Of a DNA stretch of 64,000 nucleotides, positions 1-8,003 are shown piece after piece (position 1 is the first letter of the stretch; each line of letters opens with the position of its first letter). The notes below the pieces were generated by a model. That model searched no databases. It saw nothing but the letters and a program-made list of their open reading frames with translations, and was not told the origin of the DNA. The position numbers and the translations under genes are program-made. The stretch is from Salegentibacter lacus (GTDB lineage Bacteria > Bacteroidota > Bacteroidia > Flavobacteriales > Flavobacteriaceae). The stretch lies in NCBI RefSeq assembly GCF_020164555.1, contig NZ_JAIQZB010000003.1, positions 62,001 through 126,000 of the forward strand. Reading direction: 5' to 3'.

Positions 1-690
1 AGAAGGATATAAATATTCTCGACCTGACATATACAAATAATCAAGCGCAATGTTATAATTCTCTATGGCCTTATCATTCTCCTGCAATTCATTAAAAATT
101 ATTCCTAAATTATTATAAGCTGAATATAATTGTTTATATTTTTTTAGAGGTTTTAATAGAGTTATTGCTTTTATGGTAGTAACCTCACTTCCTGTATAAT
201 CCTTAACATTTTTTTGAACAAGAGCCATGTTCAGTAACAACCTGGCTGAATTGAAGTCATCTCCTAAATTTTGATATATCCTTTGGGCATTAGTATAATA
301 AAAATAGGCACTGTCTTTAGTTGAGGATTGATAAAAATTACCCAAATCCCAATATGTAGCTGCTACTCTGGCAGAGTCCTTTATTTTAAAGAAAATATTC
401 CTAGCTTCTAAATTAGAATGAAGAAATTTGAGTGAATCCCTGATTTTTAAATATTGGTAAGATATTTCCAGTAAATTCTCATTCTTTAGGCTATCGTTTT
501 CTATGGTAGAGATACTGGCGTAAGCACTGTCTAAAAAGTGCTTTTTTTGAGTTTTGTTTAAGGTAGTATCAGAAAATATTTCATCTAAGCTAGGTTTTGA
601 ATTTTTATGATCTACTTGATTATTATTCTTACAGGAAGCAAGTGATAGTAGCAAAACAAAAAGTAGTAAAAAGCTATATAGCGTTCGCAA
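1..690 (-). CDS. TPR sensor histidine kinase, N-terminal part (copy 1, cut by window edge)
   Basis: Reading the minus strand from a TTG at 690 gives a lipoprotein-type signal (LLSLASC), then TPR-like helices, running off the window start after about 230 residues. It aligns closely with the N-terminal third of the complete kinase at 10542-12542, including the same TTG start and the same upstream 300 bp, so it is the second copy of that gene. The complete copy carries a HisKA_3/HATPase module; here that part lies outside the window. Expected role is an envelope-anchored sensor kinase feeding a LuxR-type regulator, but no regulator gene is adjacent. Start choice rests on conservation of the TTG in both copies and lack of an in-frame ATG before the signal sequence. 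Confidence 0.85.
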   Translation of the reverse strand, partial: MRTLYSFLLLFVLLLSLASCKNNNQVDHKNSKPSLDEIFSDTTLNKTQKKHFLDSAYASISTIENDSLKNENLLEISYQYLKIRDSLKFLHSNLEARNIFFKIKDSARVAATYWDLGNFYQSSTKDSAYFYYTNAQRIYQNLGDDFNSARLLLNMALVQKNVKDYTGSEVTTIKAITLLKPLKKYKQLYSAYNNLGIIFNELQENDKAIENYNIALDYLYMSGREYLYPS

Positions 691-1000
691 ATGGGAATAA
701 ATTTAAGCTAAGTTCATTAAGTGCATTCTATATAAAGCTATCTGATCAATGTTTTAAAGGGTTAACTAATGCTAAACTACTATCAGACCGCAAAAACTCA
801 CGTTAAAATTATAAAGGTTAAACTTAATAAAATTTTTATCATTCCTCCCACAATTAAATTGTGGTTTTACCACGTAAATAATGTGGGAAAATTTTATTGC
901 TAAAAGATTTTTAAAATTAAATTCGTTAAAAATTTAACACAGCTCTATAAAAACTATTCAGACTTTACTTTAAGCTCGAATAAAAAAACCTAACTCAATC
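691..1000. repeat. Duplicated upstream region of the TPR kinase (copy 1)
   Basis: This stretch is an imperfect direct copy (by eye about 80-85 percent) of 12543-12830. Identity covers the kinase leader, a palindrome-containing element at 852-898, and the stretch ending near AACACAGCTC and TTTACTTTA. The two copies diverge at the next plus-strand gene, so the unit duplicated is kinase plus divergent promoter region, not the downstream gene. Confidence 0.8.
852..898. promoter_or_regulatory. Conserved GTGG-N5-CCAC element, copy 1
   Basis: The 13-bp palindrome GTGGTTTTACCAC (861-873) is followed by AATGTGG and an AAAATTTTATT tract. The same element, in the same orientation and about 85-155 bp before a plus-strand gene, occurs at 7354-7402 and 12692-12739. 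Conservation in otherwise diverged surroundings suggests a regulator binding site. The regulator is unknown; the neighbouring kinase's missing response regulator is a candidate by inference only. Confidence 0.6.
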
Positions 1001-1007
1001 ATCAATT

Positions 1008-1682
1008 ATGAAAAAATTACTTATCATCATCTTTTTTAGCGTACCATTTTTAGCTTTTTCCCAAACAATTGAAACCAGAAAGGGTCAATTGTTTTTTAAA
1101 ATAGGTACAGAATACAGAATCACACCATTACCTTATGATGCAGGAGAAAGTGATCCAAATATTGGTCTCACAAATGTTGGTATTCAAAATTCTGGGCTTG
1201 CTATTAATTATAGTTTAGATTATTTTATAACCAAAAATTTGACCTTAGGGTTTACAAATTCCTTTCGCTATGATTTATTACTATATAACAACGAAGTTTC
1301 CTTTGATAGTCCTGAAAATAATGAAGGATCTACACAAGTAGAAAAAACTCTAATAACCGATTTTCATTTTTATCTTAATTACCATTTTCAAATTTTCAAG
1401 AATTCCGAAATCTTCATAAGAGCAGGAAAATCACTTGCCAATAGAGGTACAGATTACGGTACAAAAAATTCGTTTTTTGACCAGGAAGGGAATCTCGTAT
1501 CAAAAAGTATCAGTCAAAATAATTTCCATTTCCAACCTGAAAATTTCGGTCTAGGATATAAAAAAGATAAAGTGGAGGTAATGGCCGGGGTACTGACAAC
1601 AACAGTGACAGAATACTTTTTGACCAACGAGCGATTCACAATTCCATATTTAAAGTTAAGTTATAATTTGGGAAAATTATAA
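1008..1682 (+). CDS. Predicted secreted outer-membrane beta-barrel protein
   Basis: A 224-residue protein with a clean signal peptide (KKLLIIIFFSVPFLAFSQ) followed by alternating hydrophobic/aromatic strands and a C-terminal strand ending YLKLSYNLGKL, typical of small outer-membrane barrels of Bacteroidetes. I do not recognise a specific family. It lies between the kinase copy 1 promoter region and attC site A (1774), whose left core implies a cassette start GTTAGCCA that is not found upstream. The left end of this cassette has therefore probably been replaced by the kinase module. Start ATG is preceded by an A/T-rich leader and fits the signal peptide. Confidence 0.75.
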   Translation: MKKLLIIIFFSVPFLAFSQTIETRKGQLFFKIGTEYRITPLPYDAGESDPNIGLTNVGIQNSGLAINYSLDYFITKNLTLGFTNSFRYDLLLYNNEVSFDSPENNEGSTQVEKTLITDFHFYLNYHFQIFKNSEIFIRAGKSLANRGTDYGTKNSFFDQEGNLVSKSISQNNFHFQPENFGLGYKKDKVEVMAGVLTTTVTEYFLTNERFTIPYLKLSYNLGKL

Positions 1683-1773
1683 AAATATAAACTGGTGAAA
1701 TAGCCTTATAATTTTCTAGAGTCGTTTTCCCAATCATCAAAAAAGAACTGACTTTAAAGCCGATAAAGTCCAG

Positions 1774-1880
1774 TGGCTAACAAAATATAAAAACAATGCT
1801 TAATCGAAAAATCGTGCTCGCTTGCATAGCGGACAATCACGCTCGCCAGCTCGCACAGTTTTTATACGGGACCTTACCAA
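1774..1880 (+). repeat. attC-like site A
   Basis: The left core TGGCTAAC (1774-1781) is followed by ATATAAAAAC. The centre has GTGCTCGCTTGC and CACGCTCGCC, and the right arm GTTTTTATACGGGAC runs into CTTACCAA (1873-1880). The right core has C where the other sites have G, perhaps a point mutation. This site lacks the CTGTCTC block and is about 20 bases shorter than site C. Confidence 0.75.
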
Positions 1881-1915
1881 CAATAGCTCCTAATTAAAAC
1901 TAAAACAAAATTTGA

Positions 1916-2095
1916 ATGAAAATTAATAAAGTAGGATTCTATATTTTAAATGTGATTTTATTATCTGCAATAATAATCGGACAATATGAATGGATTGAAC
2001 CAAGGACTGTAATTTCCATTTTAATAATAGCCGCGTTTATAATATCCGCATCATTGACTTATGGGGTAACAAAAAAAACGAAAAGAAATGAATAA
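1916..2095 (+). CDS. Small two-helix membrane protein (59 aa)
   Basis: ATG at 1916 begins MKINKVGFYILNVILLSAI and ends in a basic tail (TKKTKRNE) at TAA 2093-2095. Two hydrophobic segments (about residues 7-22 and 32-50) flank a short loop with a charged/aromatic stretch. No family is recognised. It is the first of two overlapping small genes in one cassette (1874-2378); the next gene starts inside its last codons. Coding status rests on start context, the hydrophobic pattern and the fit within the cassette. Confidence 0.6.
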   Translation: MKINKVGFYILNVILLSAIIIGQYEWIEPRTVISILIIAAFIISASLTYGVTKKTKRNE

Positions 2096-2237
2096 AGTTC
2101 GGATAATAGGGTTAGTTATGCTTCTTTTCGGCTTAGCAGCAAATTTTTTAATGGAAATGAATGGATTTTGGATTGGAATATTGATAGGACTTGGAATCGG
2201 ACTTCTGGTGACAGGAAAAGTCAAAAAAGTTTGGTGA
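2088..2237 (+). CDS. Small glycine-rich membrane protein (49 aa)
   Basis: This ORF overlaps the preceding gene by 8 bases in another frame, suggesting translational coupling. The peptide has a hydrophobic segment (VRIIGLVMLLFGLAANFL) followed by a glycine-rich second segment (FWIGILIGLGIGLLVTG) and the basic end KVKKVW. A similar GLGIG-type C-terminal pair is seen in the cassette protein at 16403-16858. The function is unknown. It is too small for domain calls, but hydrophobicity and position within the cassette support it. Confidence 0.6.
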   Translation: MNKVRIIGLVMLLFGLAANFLMEMNGFWIGILIGLGIGLLVTGKVKKVW

Positions 2238-2288
2238 CCGACTTGAACAATTTAAACGTTTCGTGCTTACTTTGTCGTGTCGCTAAAG

Positions 2289-2386
2289 TTGGTAACAATA
2301 TATAAAAACAAAGATGCTCAAACCTGTCTCAAGTCGAAAGTCCGTGCTCGCCAGCTCTCACTGTTTTTATACGAGATGTTGTAGCC
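2289..2386 (+). repeat. attC-like site B
   Basis: The left core TTGGTAAC (2289-2296) is the reverse complement of the TTACCAA that opens this cassette at 1874, showing that start and end belong to the same cassette. Arms TATAAAAACA and TGTTTTTATA follow, and the right core is GTTGTAGCC (2378-2386). The central GC-rich hairpin is shorter than in site C because the GGATTGTCC stem is missing. Confidence 0.8.
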
Positions 2387-2411
2387 AATATTTTAAAACA
2401 AAAATAATCAA

Positions 2412-2747
2412 ATGAAAAAATTCGCATATAGTTTTCCGATTTTAGAAGATAAAATTGACCAGTGGTTAAATTTTTCTGAAGAAATAAATACCACAAAAAG
2501 TGAGGAATTTAGTGCAATGCATAAACGAATTGGAGTAAGAAAAGAAAGTTGGTTTTTACAAAAATCAGCTGACGGTCATTCTGTTGTGGTCTATACTGAG
2601 GCGGACAGCGAAAACTTTTTAATTAATTTTAAAAATGACCAATCAGACTTTTCTTCTTGGTTTAGAAAAGAAGTTTCAGCATTGCAGGATATCGACTTAA
2701 ACAATAACACCCAAATGCCGATGAAAGTTTTGGACTGGGAAGAATAA
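2412..2747 (+). CDS. Small soluble cassette protein, DUF6176-like
   Basis: A 111-residue soluble protein without signal peptide or membrane segment. The order of features (a short N-terminal strand, a helix with charged residues, RIGVRKESWFLQ, then a strand with VVVYTEADS and a C-terminal helix with a WF pair) resembles the ferredoxin-like DUF6176 family as I remember it. No catalytic function is assigned. The gene is the sole occupant of the cassette whose complementary ends are GTTGTAGCC (2378) and GGCTACAAC (2752). The start ATG follows an A-rich leader (AATAATCAA). Confidence 0.65.
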   Translation: MKKFAYSFPILEDKIDQWLNFSEEINTTKSEEFSAMHKRIGVRKESWFLQKSADGHSVVVYTEADSENFLINFKNDQSDFSSWFRKEVSALQDIDLNNNTQMPMKVLDWEE

Positions 2748-2751
2748 TACA

Positions 2752-2884
2752 GGCTACAACAGTATATAAAAACAACACTTATCCTGTCTTGAATCGAAAG
2801 TCCGTGCTCGCTTGCTCAGCGGATTGTCCTGCGGACAATCACGCTCGCCAGATCGCACAGTTTTTATACGAGACGTTGTAGTGC
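2752..2884 (+). repeat. attC-like site C (reference copy)
   Basis: One of the best-kept sites. Left core GGCTACAAC (2752-2760) pairs perfectly with the cassette start GTTGTAGCC at 2378-2386. Arms are TATAAAAAC and GTTTTTATA. The inner stem is GGATTGTCC-TGC-GGACAATC, inside flanking GTGCTCGC and CACGCTCGCC. Right core is GTTGTAGTGC (2875-2884). Folded as single strand it would make a long interrupted hairpin, the substrate form recognised by integron integrases. Confidence 0.85.
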
Positions 2885-2902
2885 ATTAAAAAAAACGAAT
2901 AA

Positions 2903-3733
2903 ATGAAAAAAATATCTTTAATTTTCTTATCAATCATTATCCTTTCCTGTAGCAGCTCGACTCCGTTAAAAGAAAAAAAGATTATAGAATTTCAAAAAAC
3001 GTCTGAATTACAATTCTTTCAGTCTAAGAACCTTGATCATAATATTCCTTATAAAGTAATATTACCAGAAAAATTTCAATCAAACAAAGACAGTTTAAGC
3101 CTTTTAGTTCTTTTAGATGGTGATGATTATTCAGGAATTGCACAAGATGTGACTTCTCTTTATGAATTCGGTGATAAAATTTATCCGACCGTTATTCTTT
3201 CGCTTCCCAGTACAAAGGAAAGTAGATGGGCCTATTATACACCTACAAATGATACAACGAATGTAGAAGAAAGCTTTGAAGATTTGTATTCGAGAACTGG
3301 AAAATTTCCTCAATTTGCCGATTTTTTAGGCAACGAATTAATTCCTTCAATTGAAAAGGAGTTAGAAATTAAATTTAAACAAAAGACAATTTTCGGTCAT
3401 TCACTCGGTGGTTTAGGAGTTCTGTCTTTTGCAGTCATACGACCTGAGTTGTTTCAAAATTATATTTCAGCAAGTCCGAGCACAATGTATGACCAACATT
3501 TTATTTTCAAAACTATTGAGGAAAAAGGAAGTTTGCAATTTGATTCTATGTTTCTAACAGCTGGATTAAATGATGGGAATGGATATCGTGAAAATGTAGA
3601 ATGGTTAAAACAGTATTTGGATAACCATAAATTGGACAACCAAAATGTGGGAAGTAAAATTTACGAAAATGAAAGCCACGCGACTTCGGGTTTGAAAACA
3701 CTAATCGACGGACTGGAATTCATTGGAAAATAA
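2903..3733 (+). CDS. Putative esterase lipoprotein (PF00756-type alpha/beta hydrolase)
   Basis: A 276-residue protein with a lipoprotein signal (FLSIIILSCSSS). The alpha/beta-hydrolase core has the nucleophile elbow GHSLGG near residue 167, a dominating strand LLVLLDGDDY, an acid candidate in the TAGLNDGNG region and a C-terminal His in NESHATSG. This matches the Fes/IroE-like esterase D family, which cleaves ester bonds, sometimes of siderophores. The substrate here is unknown. The lipobox suggests an envelope location. It is the single gene of its cassette; the cassette ends GTTGTAGTGC (2875) and GCACAAC (3737) are partly complementary. Confidence 0.85.
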   Translation: MKKISLIFLSIIILSCSSSTPLKEKKIIEFQKTSELQFFQSKNLDHNIPYKVILPEKFQSNKDSLSLLVLLDGDDYSGIAQDVTSLYEFGDKIYPTVILSLPSTKESRWAYYTPTNDTTNVEESFEDLYSRTGKFPQFADFLGNELIPSIEKELEIKFKQKTIFGHSLGGLGVLSFAVIRPELFQNYISASPSTMYDQHFIFKTIEEKGSLQFDSMFLTAGLNDGNGYRENVEWLKQYLDNHKLDNQNVGSKIYENESHATSGLKTLIDGLEFIGK

Positions 3734-3736
3734 AAC

Positions 3737-3867
3737 GCACAACAAAAACATATAAAACAATTCTTAATTTGGTCTTGAGTCGAAACTCCGTGCTCGCTTG
3801 CAACGCTTGATTTTCCGCAGAAAATCAAGCTTACCATCACACAGTTTTTATACGGGACGTTGGAATT
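3737..3867 (+). repeat. attC-like site D
   Basis: Left core GCACAAC (3737-3743), arm ATATAAAACA, GTCTTGAGTCGAAA, GTGCTCGCTTGC, an inner stem TTGATTTTC-CGC-GAAAATCAA whose sequence differs from site C although the fold is kept, then CAGTTTTTATACGGGAC and right core GTTGGAATT (3859-3867). The compensated stem change argues for selection on structure. Confidence 0.8.
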
Positions 3868-3892
3868 AAGATTAAAAAATCAAAAAGTAAAA

Positions 3893-5317
3893 ATGAAAAT
3901 ATTTCTTTTAGCATTCTCGTTACTTAATTTCCAATTGGCGTTCACGCAAACAGTTGCAAATGATTCAATAAATGGAATTTGGAAAATGAACGGTTATGGA
4001 AAAATAATTGAGATTACGAAAAGTGAAGTAAACACCTTTGACATCACTAAAATTTCTTGCATTTTAAATTCCGAAATTCAGAGAAATCAAATTGGCCAAT
4101 TAGGGAAATTTAAAGTTATTAATGAAGATACTTTAAACCTGAAACTTGGTATAACAAACTATTACTTGCATAGAATTAAGGAGCTACCCAAGAATAAAAT
4201 AATTAATGATTCCATTAAAGCAAAAAATTTAAAACTCAATTTCGATGTTTTTTGGCACACATTAAATGAGAACTATGCGTTTTTTAAGGAAAGGAATTTA
4301 GATTGGCAGCATATTTATGAGGCTTATGGCCCCCAGGCGGATACAATAAAAAACGAACAAGAGCTTTATGAAATTTTTCGACAGATAACTGACCATTTGA
4401 ATGATGATCATACGTCTGTTATACCAACGGAAGATATAAGAATAGAATACGAAAAAAAATCGGATTCTCTTGAAGAGAGCAATTCAAGCACAAATCTTTC
4501 AATTGCTGAATTAGAGGATAAGATTTTATACCAATATGTCGAAAACCCTAGTAGATATGGCAAAAGTTTACATGGAAATGGGCTTATCAACTATGGTATA
4601 GCTTCAAACAACATAGGATATATTCAACTTAATAATATGCTATTCTTTGCAAATTATAAGGTTTCAGATTCTTTATCAGGATATGATTATTTATTTGCTT
4701 ATTTAAAAGAATCAAGAAAAAATCCAAACTATCAAGAAGATGAAATAAAAGGAATAAAGCGTATTATGGATACAATTGTAAATAAATTTAAAAATACAGA
4801 TGCAATAATTTTAGATTTACGTTTCAATTACGGAGGTTACGATGTAGTTTCTTTAGAGGTTTTAAAACATTTTATTGATTCGAAATCAAAAGTATTCAGT
4901 AAAAAAGCTAAAACTAGAACGGGTTTTACAAAACCCCAATCCTTTTATATTAGTCCAACAGAAGAAACTTACAATAAACCAGTATTTTTCCTGACAAGCC
5001 ACCAGACTTCAAGTGCACCAGAGTCTTTAACAATGGCTTCTATGCCCTTTGAAAATATTACAATCATAGGTTCCAGGACAATGGGAATTACATCAGATGT
5101 ATTAGAAAAAAAGCTGCCAAATGGATGGGACCTATATTTATCTAATGAGATCCAAGTAAATTATAAAGGTAATTGTTACGAAGGGGTTGGTGTTCCACCA
5201 GATATAGAGATAAATTATCCCGTGGATGAAAATTTGTTTATTGAAGATTTGGCATTAAAATTAAAAAATGGCGACGAGGCTATTGAGAAGGTATTTCATT
5301 TAATGAGAACTGAATAA
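3893..5317 (+). CDS. S41-family (tail-specific) secreted peptidase
   Basis: A 474-residue protein with a signal peptide ending near LAFTQT. The C-terminal half has the C-terminal-processing-peptidase fold: AIILDLRFNYGG, then the FLTSHQTSSAPE segment carrying the expected nucleophilic serine near residue 374, then a GNCYEGVGVPPDIEI region typical of S41 ends. The N-terminal 100 residues look like a lipocalin-type beta domain. It would degrade or trim proteins in the periplasm or at the surface. I chose the ATG at 3893 rather than an upstream one at 3860 because it gives a clean signal peptide and because 3860 lies inside attC site D. It is a single-gene cassette. Confidence 0.88.
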   Translation: MKIFLLAFSLLNFQLAFTQTVANDSINGIWKMNGYGKIIEITKSEVNTFDITKISCILNSEIQRNQIGQLGKFKVINEDTLNLKLGITNYYLHRIKELPKNKIINDSIKAKNLKLNFDVFWHTLNENYAFFKERNLDWQHIYEAYGPQADTIKNEQELYEIFRQITDHLNDDHTSVIPTEDIRIEYEKKSDSLEESNSSTNLSIAELEDKILYQYVENPSRYGKSLHGNGLINYGIASNNIGYIQLNNMLFFANYKVSDSLSGYDYLFAYLKESRKNPNYQEDEIKGIKRIMDTIVNKFKNTDAIILDLRFNYGGYDVVSLEVLKHFIDSKSKVFSKKAKTRTGFTKPQSFYISPTEETYNKPVFFLTSHQTSSAPESLTMASMPFENITIIGSRTMGITSDVLEKKLPNGWDLYLSNEIQVNYKGNCYEGVGVPPDIEINYPVDENLFIEDLALKLKNGDEAIEKVFHLMRTE

Positions 5318-5351
5318 TAATATTATCAAAATAGTTGAAAAAATTATTGGT

Positions 5352-5425
5352 TTAACACTTAATCTATAATACATTATAACTTTTGTTGACTCTGATTTTC
5401 TTTCCGAAAATCTGCTCACACAAGG
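5352..5425 (+). repeat. Decayed attC-like site E
   Basis: Only fragments remain: TTAACACTTAAT, GTTGACTCTGATTTTC, an inner stem GATTTTC-GAAAATC, and GCTCACACAAG. Outer arms are lost. It sits where an attC is expected between the S41 cassette and the broken lipoprotein cassette, so I read it as an eroded site. Confidence 0.45.
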
Positions 5426-5486
5426 CAAACTTTCTTTAGATAAATATTTTAATTTATTGATTGTGAAAACTATAAAAAAAATAAAT

Positions 5487-6118
5487 ATGAAAAATTACTG
5501 ATGCGTTTATTTGACTATTTTATCTATTGGTTTTGTGTCGTGCAGTAACGACGATTCATTAATTGATGATGAGCAAAAATTAAAATCTTACGAATTAATT
5601 TCCATAAAATGGAAGTTAAATGATACTGATGGACAAAGTATTGTAGAAAAAAATATTTCGGAGTTTCATTTTATAAATGATTCTGATACAATTCTGTCTG
5701 TGGTTATTGAACCACTTAAGGATTTAAAGGGGATGTCATCATTCACCTTTAATGACTCTTTAAGTTCTACAGATCTAAATTACTCTGAAGTGGAGGTGTC
5801 TATTCCAAAAGAATTAAACTTGTTATCTGAGCGTTGCACAAAACCCGGGTGGAGGAGTCAAAGCACCATTCATAAAAGAAGAATCATCCTTTGCTTTTTC
5901 ACTATAACGCAAAGATTCCATTAATCTTAAAAAAAAGAAGCCAACTGACTTCAATTTATACCGTGTTTTTAAGAAAGAATAAAGCTAGTTTTTTAGCGAC
6001 ATTTTGGGAAACTACTAGTGGTGAAACTTTAGAACTGGAAGGTAAATGGACAGGTCTGGTTTTTAGTAATTTCGAAGAGAAATCTCTAATAGAGGAGATC
6101 GAAATCACATTAAATTAA
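5487..6118 (+). pseudogene. Broken lipoprotein gene (nonsense codon and frameshift)
   Basis: ATG at 5487 opens MKNY, then a TGA at 5499 interrupts a signal peptide that continues in frame as CVYLTILSIGFVSCSNDDS. Further on, the reading frame is lost around 5830-5900 and the plausible C-terminal part continues in another frame to 6118 (ending IEEIEITLN). Together the pieces describe a roughly 200-residue lipoprotein. The TGA could be a one-base change from TGG. Two lesions in one gene beside decayed attC sites E and F indicate cassette decay. The original function is not recognised. Confidence 0.7.
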
Positions 6119-6283
6119 TTTTCTTATAAATCAACATCAGAAAATCAGAGAAAAAAATATAAAATTAAAATTGGATTGAAATTACGGAATACCAATCTTC
6201 AAAATAACAATTTTTTTGGAAACGCTGATTTGAAGTTTTAACAAGGTGAGGGGGCAAGTTACAGAGGGGATTAGAGAATGGAA

Positions 6284-6402
6284 AATATGTAAACAATGCT
6301 AAACCAGTCTCAAATCAAAAATTCGTGCTCGTTTGCATAGCGGATTGTCCTGCGAACAATCAAGCTCGGCCGCTTGCATTGTTTTTATATAGCACTTGCA
6401 CT
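6284..6402 (+). repeat. Partly decayed attC-like site F
   Basis: It keeps ACAATGCTAAACCAGTCTCAAATC, split here as ACAATGCTAAACC and AGTCTCAAATC, then GTGCTCGTTTGC, the stem GATTGTCC-TGC-GAACAATC and GTTTTTATATAGCAC. The left arm is reduced to TATGTAAACA, and the right core reads CTTGCACTATG instead of GTTG. Confidence 0.7.
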
Positions 6403-6439
6403 ATGTTTTACGAACTTTAAAACTGAATTATAAGGACTA

Positions 6440-7207
6440 ATGAATAAATTCATCTTAACTCTAGGTTTTTTACTTCTGTATTCAACCGTTTATTCGCAAG
6501 AGAAAATCATACTCGAGGGAAGGATAATCGCTGACTCACTTGAAAATTCTAGGATTAACATATTAAATATCACAAAGAATATTGGTACGACTAATTCTGA
6601 TCTAGGAGAATTTAAAATCGAAGTACAGGAAGATGATATCCTTTTATTTTCATCTGTTCAATATGAAAGAGTCCAAATAAAAATTTCGAAAAAAAATATT
6701 ATCCAGAAATTCCTAAAAGTAATATTAACAAAAAAGGTGATAGATTTAAATGAAGTTATGCTTAGCAAAATTGGCCTTACAGGAAATTTATCTGGAGATA
6801 TAGAAAATATTAAAACTTACGATTATTACGAAGGTATACCTCTTTCAAAAATACCTAGATTAACCAGTTTAGGCAGACAACTTTACACAGCAAGAGATGG
6901 AGATATTGATCCCCTCCTGAATATGATCATAGGAAGAATGCAAATGTTAGAGAAAGCTAATGAAAATGAGCAGTTGACTTTTGATGTTCAGGAAGGAATT
7001 GATGCCATTGAACCTTCAGTCTTTATTCTTGAGTTTCAAATACCTGAAGAAGAAATCATCAACTTCGTTTATTATTGTGCAACAAGTCCCATTTACAGAA
7101 AACTAATTGAAAATGATAGTTATTTAGAGCTCATAGAATTCTTCAGAGAAAAGGCTCCTGACTATAAGAAGCTTAGAGAAATAAAACAAGCTGCCAGCAA
7201 TGAATAA
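6440..7207 (+). CDS. Secreted protein with carboxypeptidase-regulatory-like N-terminal domain
   Basis: A 255-residue protein with a signal peptide (LGFLLLYSTVYSQE) and a beta-sandwich typical of CarboxypepD_reg-like domains: LEGRIIADSLENSRINILN, NSDLGEFKIEV, ILLFSSVQYE, IILTKKVIDLNEV. The rest is charged and helical without a recognised domain. Such proteins are common in Bacteroidetes envelopes, but no barrel follows here, so it is not a TonB receptor. It is the first gene after site F. No complementary cassette end was found, so its right boundary (before or after 7354) is unclear. Confidence 0.75.
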   Translation: MNKFILTLGFLLLYSTVYSQEKIILEGRIIADSLENSRINILNITKNIGTTNSDLGEFKIEVQEDDILLFSSVQYERVQIKISKKNIIQKFLKVILTKKVIDLNEVMLSKIGLTGNLSGDIENIKTYDYYEGIPLSKIPRLTSLGRQLYTARDGDIDPLLNMIIGRMQMLEKANENEQLTFDVQEGIDAIEPSVFILEFQIPEEEIINFVYYCATSPIYRKLIENDSYLELIEFFREKAPDYKKLREIKQAASNE

Positions 7208-7353
7208 ACAAATTGGAAGATACCTTTCAAAAATTCTATTTTTAGCTATCATCAGGTTGACAACTTTATATTTCAATTTCTATCACCCCTTATCAGCTAA
7301 TGCATTAGCCAGTCACTAGCTAATTCAATAATCAACCAAATTCTTTGCTTTGT
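7208..7353. other. Intergenic stretch, nothing recognised
   Basis: No ORF, repeat or hairpin of note lies here. This is the interval in which a cassette end or the edge of the third GTGG-N5-CCAC element copy should lie, but no attC remnant is visible. Confidence 0.4.
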
Positions 7354-7402
7354 AAATTAAAATTGTGGTTTTACCACGCTAACAATGTGGTAAAATTTTA
7401 TT
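7354..7402. promoter_or_regulatory. Conserved GTGG-N5-CCAC element, copy 3
   Basis: The palindrome at 7365-7377 is identical to those at 861-873 and 12702-12714, followed by AATGTGGTAAAATTTTATT. Unlike the other two copies, no kinase gene lies upstream, so the element is kept with its downstream gene (lipoprotein at 7488). It is probably a promoter-linked binding site. Confidence 0.6.
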
Positions 7403-7487
7403 GTTAATGAATCACTAGTATTAACTTCGCTAATTATTTGAAACAACCAACAAAGAATTCTATAAACTAAACGTTTAAACAATTAAA

Positions 7488-7775
7488 ATGAAAAAAATTT
7501 TATCCTTTTTGATTATTTTGTTATGCTTAGCATCGTGTAGTGAAAAGCCTGAACCCATTGCCGAGGCTCAAAATACTGTAGACAAGATTTTCGTTGCAAA
7601 TAAAAAGTTGGGTAAAAATCAAATGACAGAGTCGGACTATAACAAAGTGGCTGTACCACTGCACAAAAAATTAGATTCTTTGAAATTGTTGCTAAATCCC
7701 GATGAAAGACAACAACTTGAAAACTATGCTGAAAAACGGTTTGGTGAAATTTTCCAAACAGGAATAAAAAATTAG
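7488..7775 (+). CDS. Small lipoprotein (95 aa), unknown function
   Basis: Lipoprotein signal with lipobox LCLASCS, then a 75-residue helical, charged mature part (VDKIFVANKKLGKNQMTESDYNK and a C-terminal EKRFGEIFQTG). No family is recognised. It follows the third conserved palindromic element by 86 bases, so it may be controlled by the same regulator as the genes after the other two copies, two of which also encode envelope proteins. The start ATG is supported by the signal sequence. Confidence 0.7.
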   Translation: MKKILSFLIILLCLASCSEKPEPIAEAQNTVDKIFVANKKLGKNQMTESDYNKVAVPLHKKLDSLKLLLNPDERQQLENYAEKRFGEIFQTGIKN

Positions 7776-7809
7776 AAACCTTCAGCCTCCAAGATAATAC
7801 GGTCAAAAT

Positions 7810-7950
7810 ACGCTAACCTTAATTAATTCTAACTTAATGATTTATTGGGCGTGCGTGCTCAATGCTTAAGCTGATTGTGCTTTGCTATTCCCTTCTGTAC
7901 ACAATAAAGCTCACCAAATCGAACAGTATTTATGCGATAAGTAACCACGA
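7810..7950 (+). repeat. Decayed attC-like site G
   Basis: GCTAACC near the left end, GTGCGTGCTC, AATGCTTAAGC, a stem GATTGTGCTTTG with ACACAATAAAGC, CTCACCAAATCGAACAG, TATTTATGCGATA and right core GTAACCACG (7941-7949). The order matches intact sites but many positions have changed. Confidence 0.6.
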
Positions 7951-8003
7951 TTTAAGATTCTCAAAATGTATTCTAAATTTAACTAATCATAAACAATTCT
8001 AAA

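Noticed and set aside
2912-3313. Minus-strand ORF inside the esterase
   Set aside because: Shadow of the esterase gene, without start context or domain.
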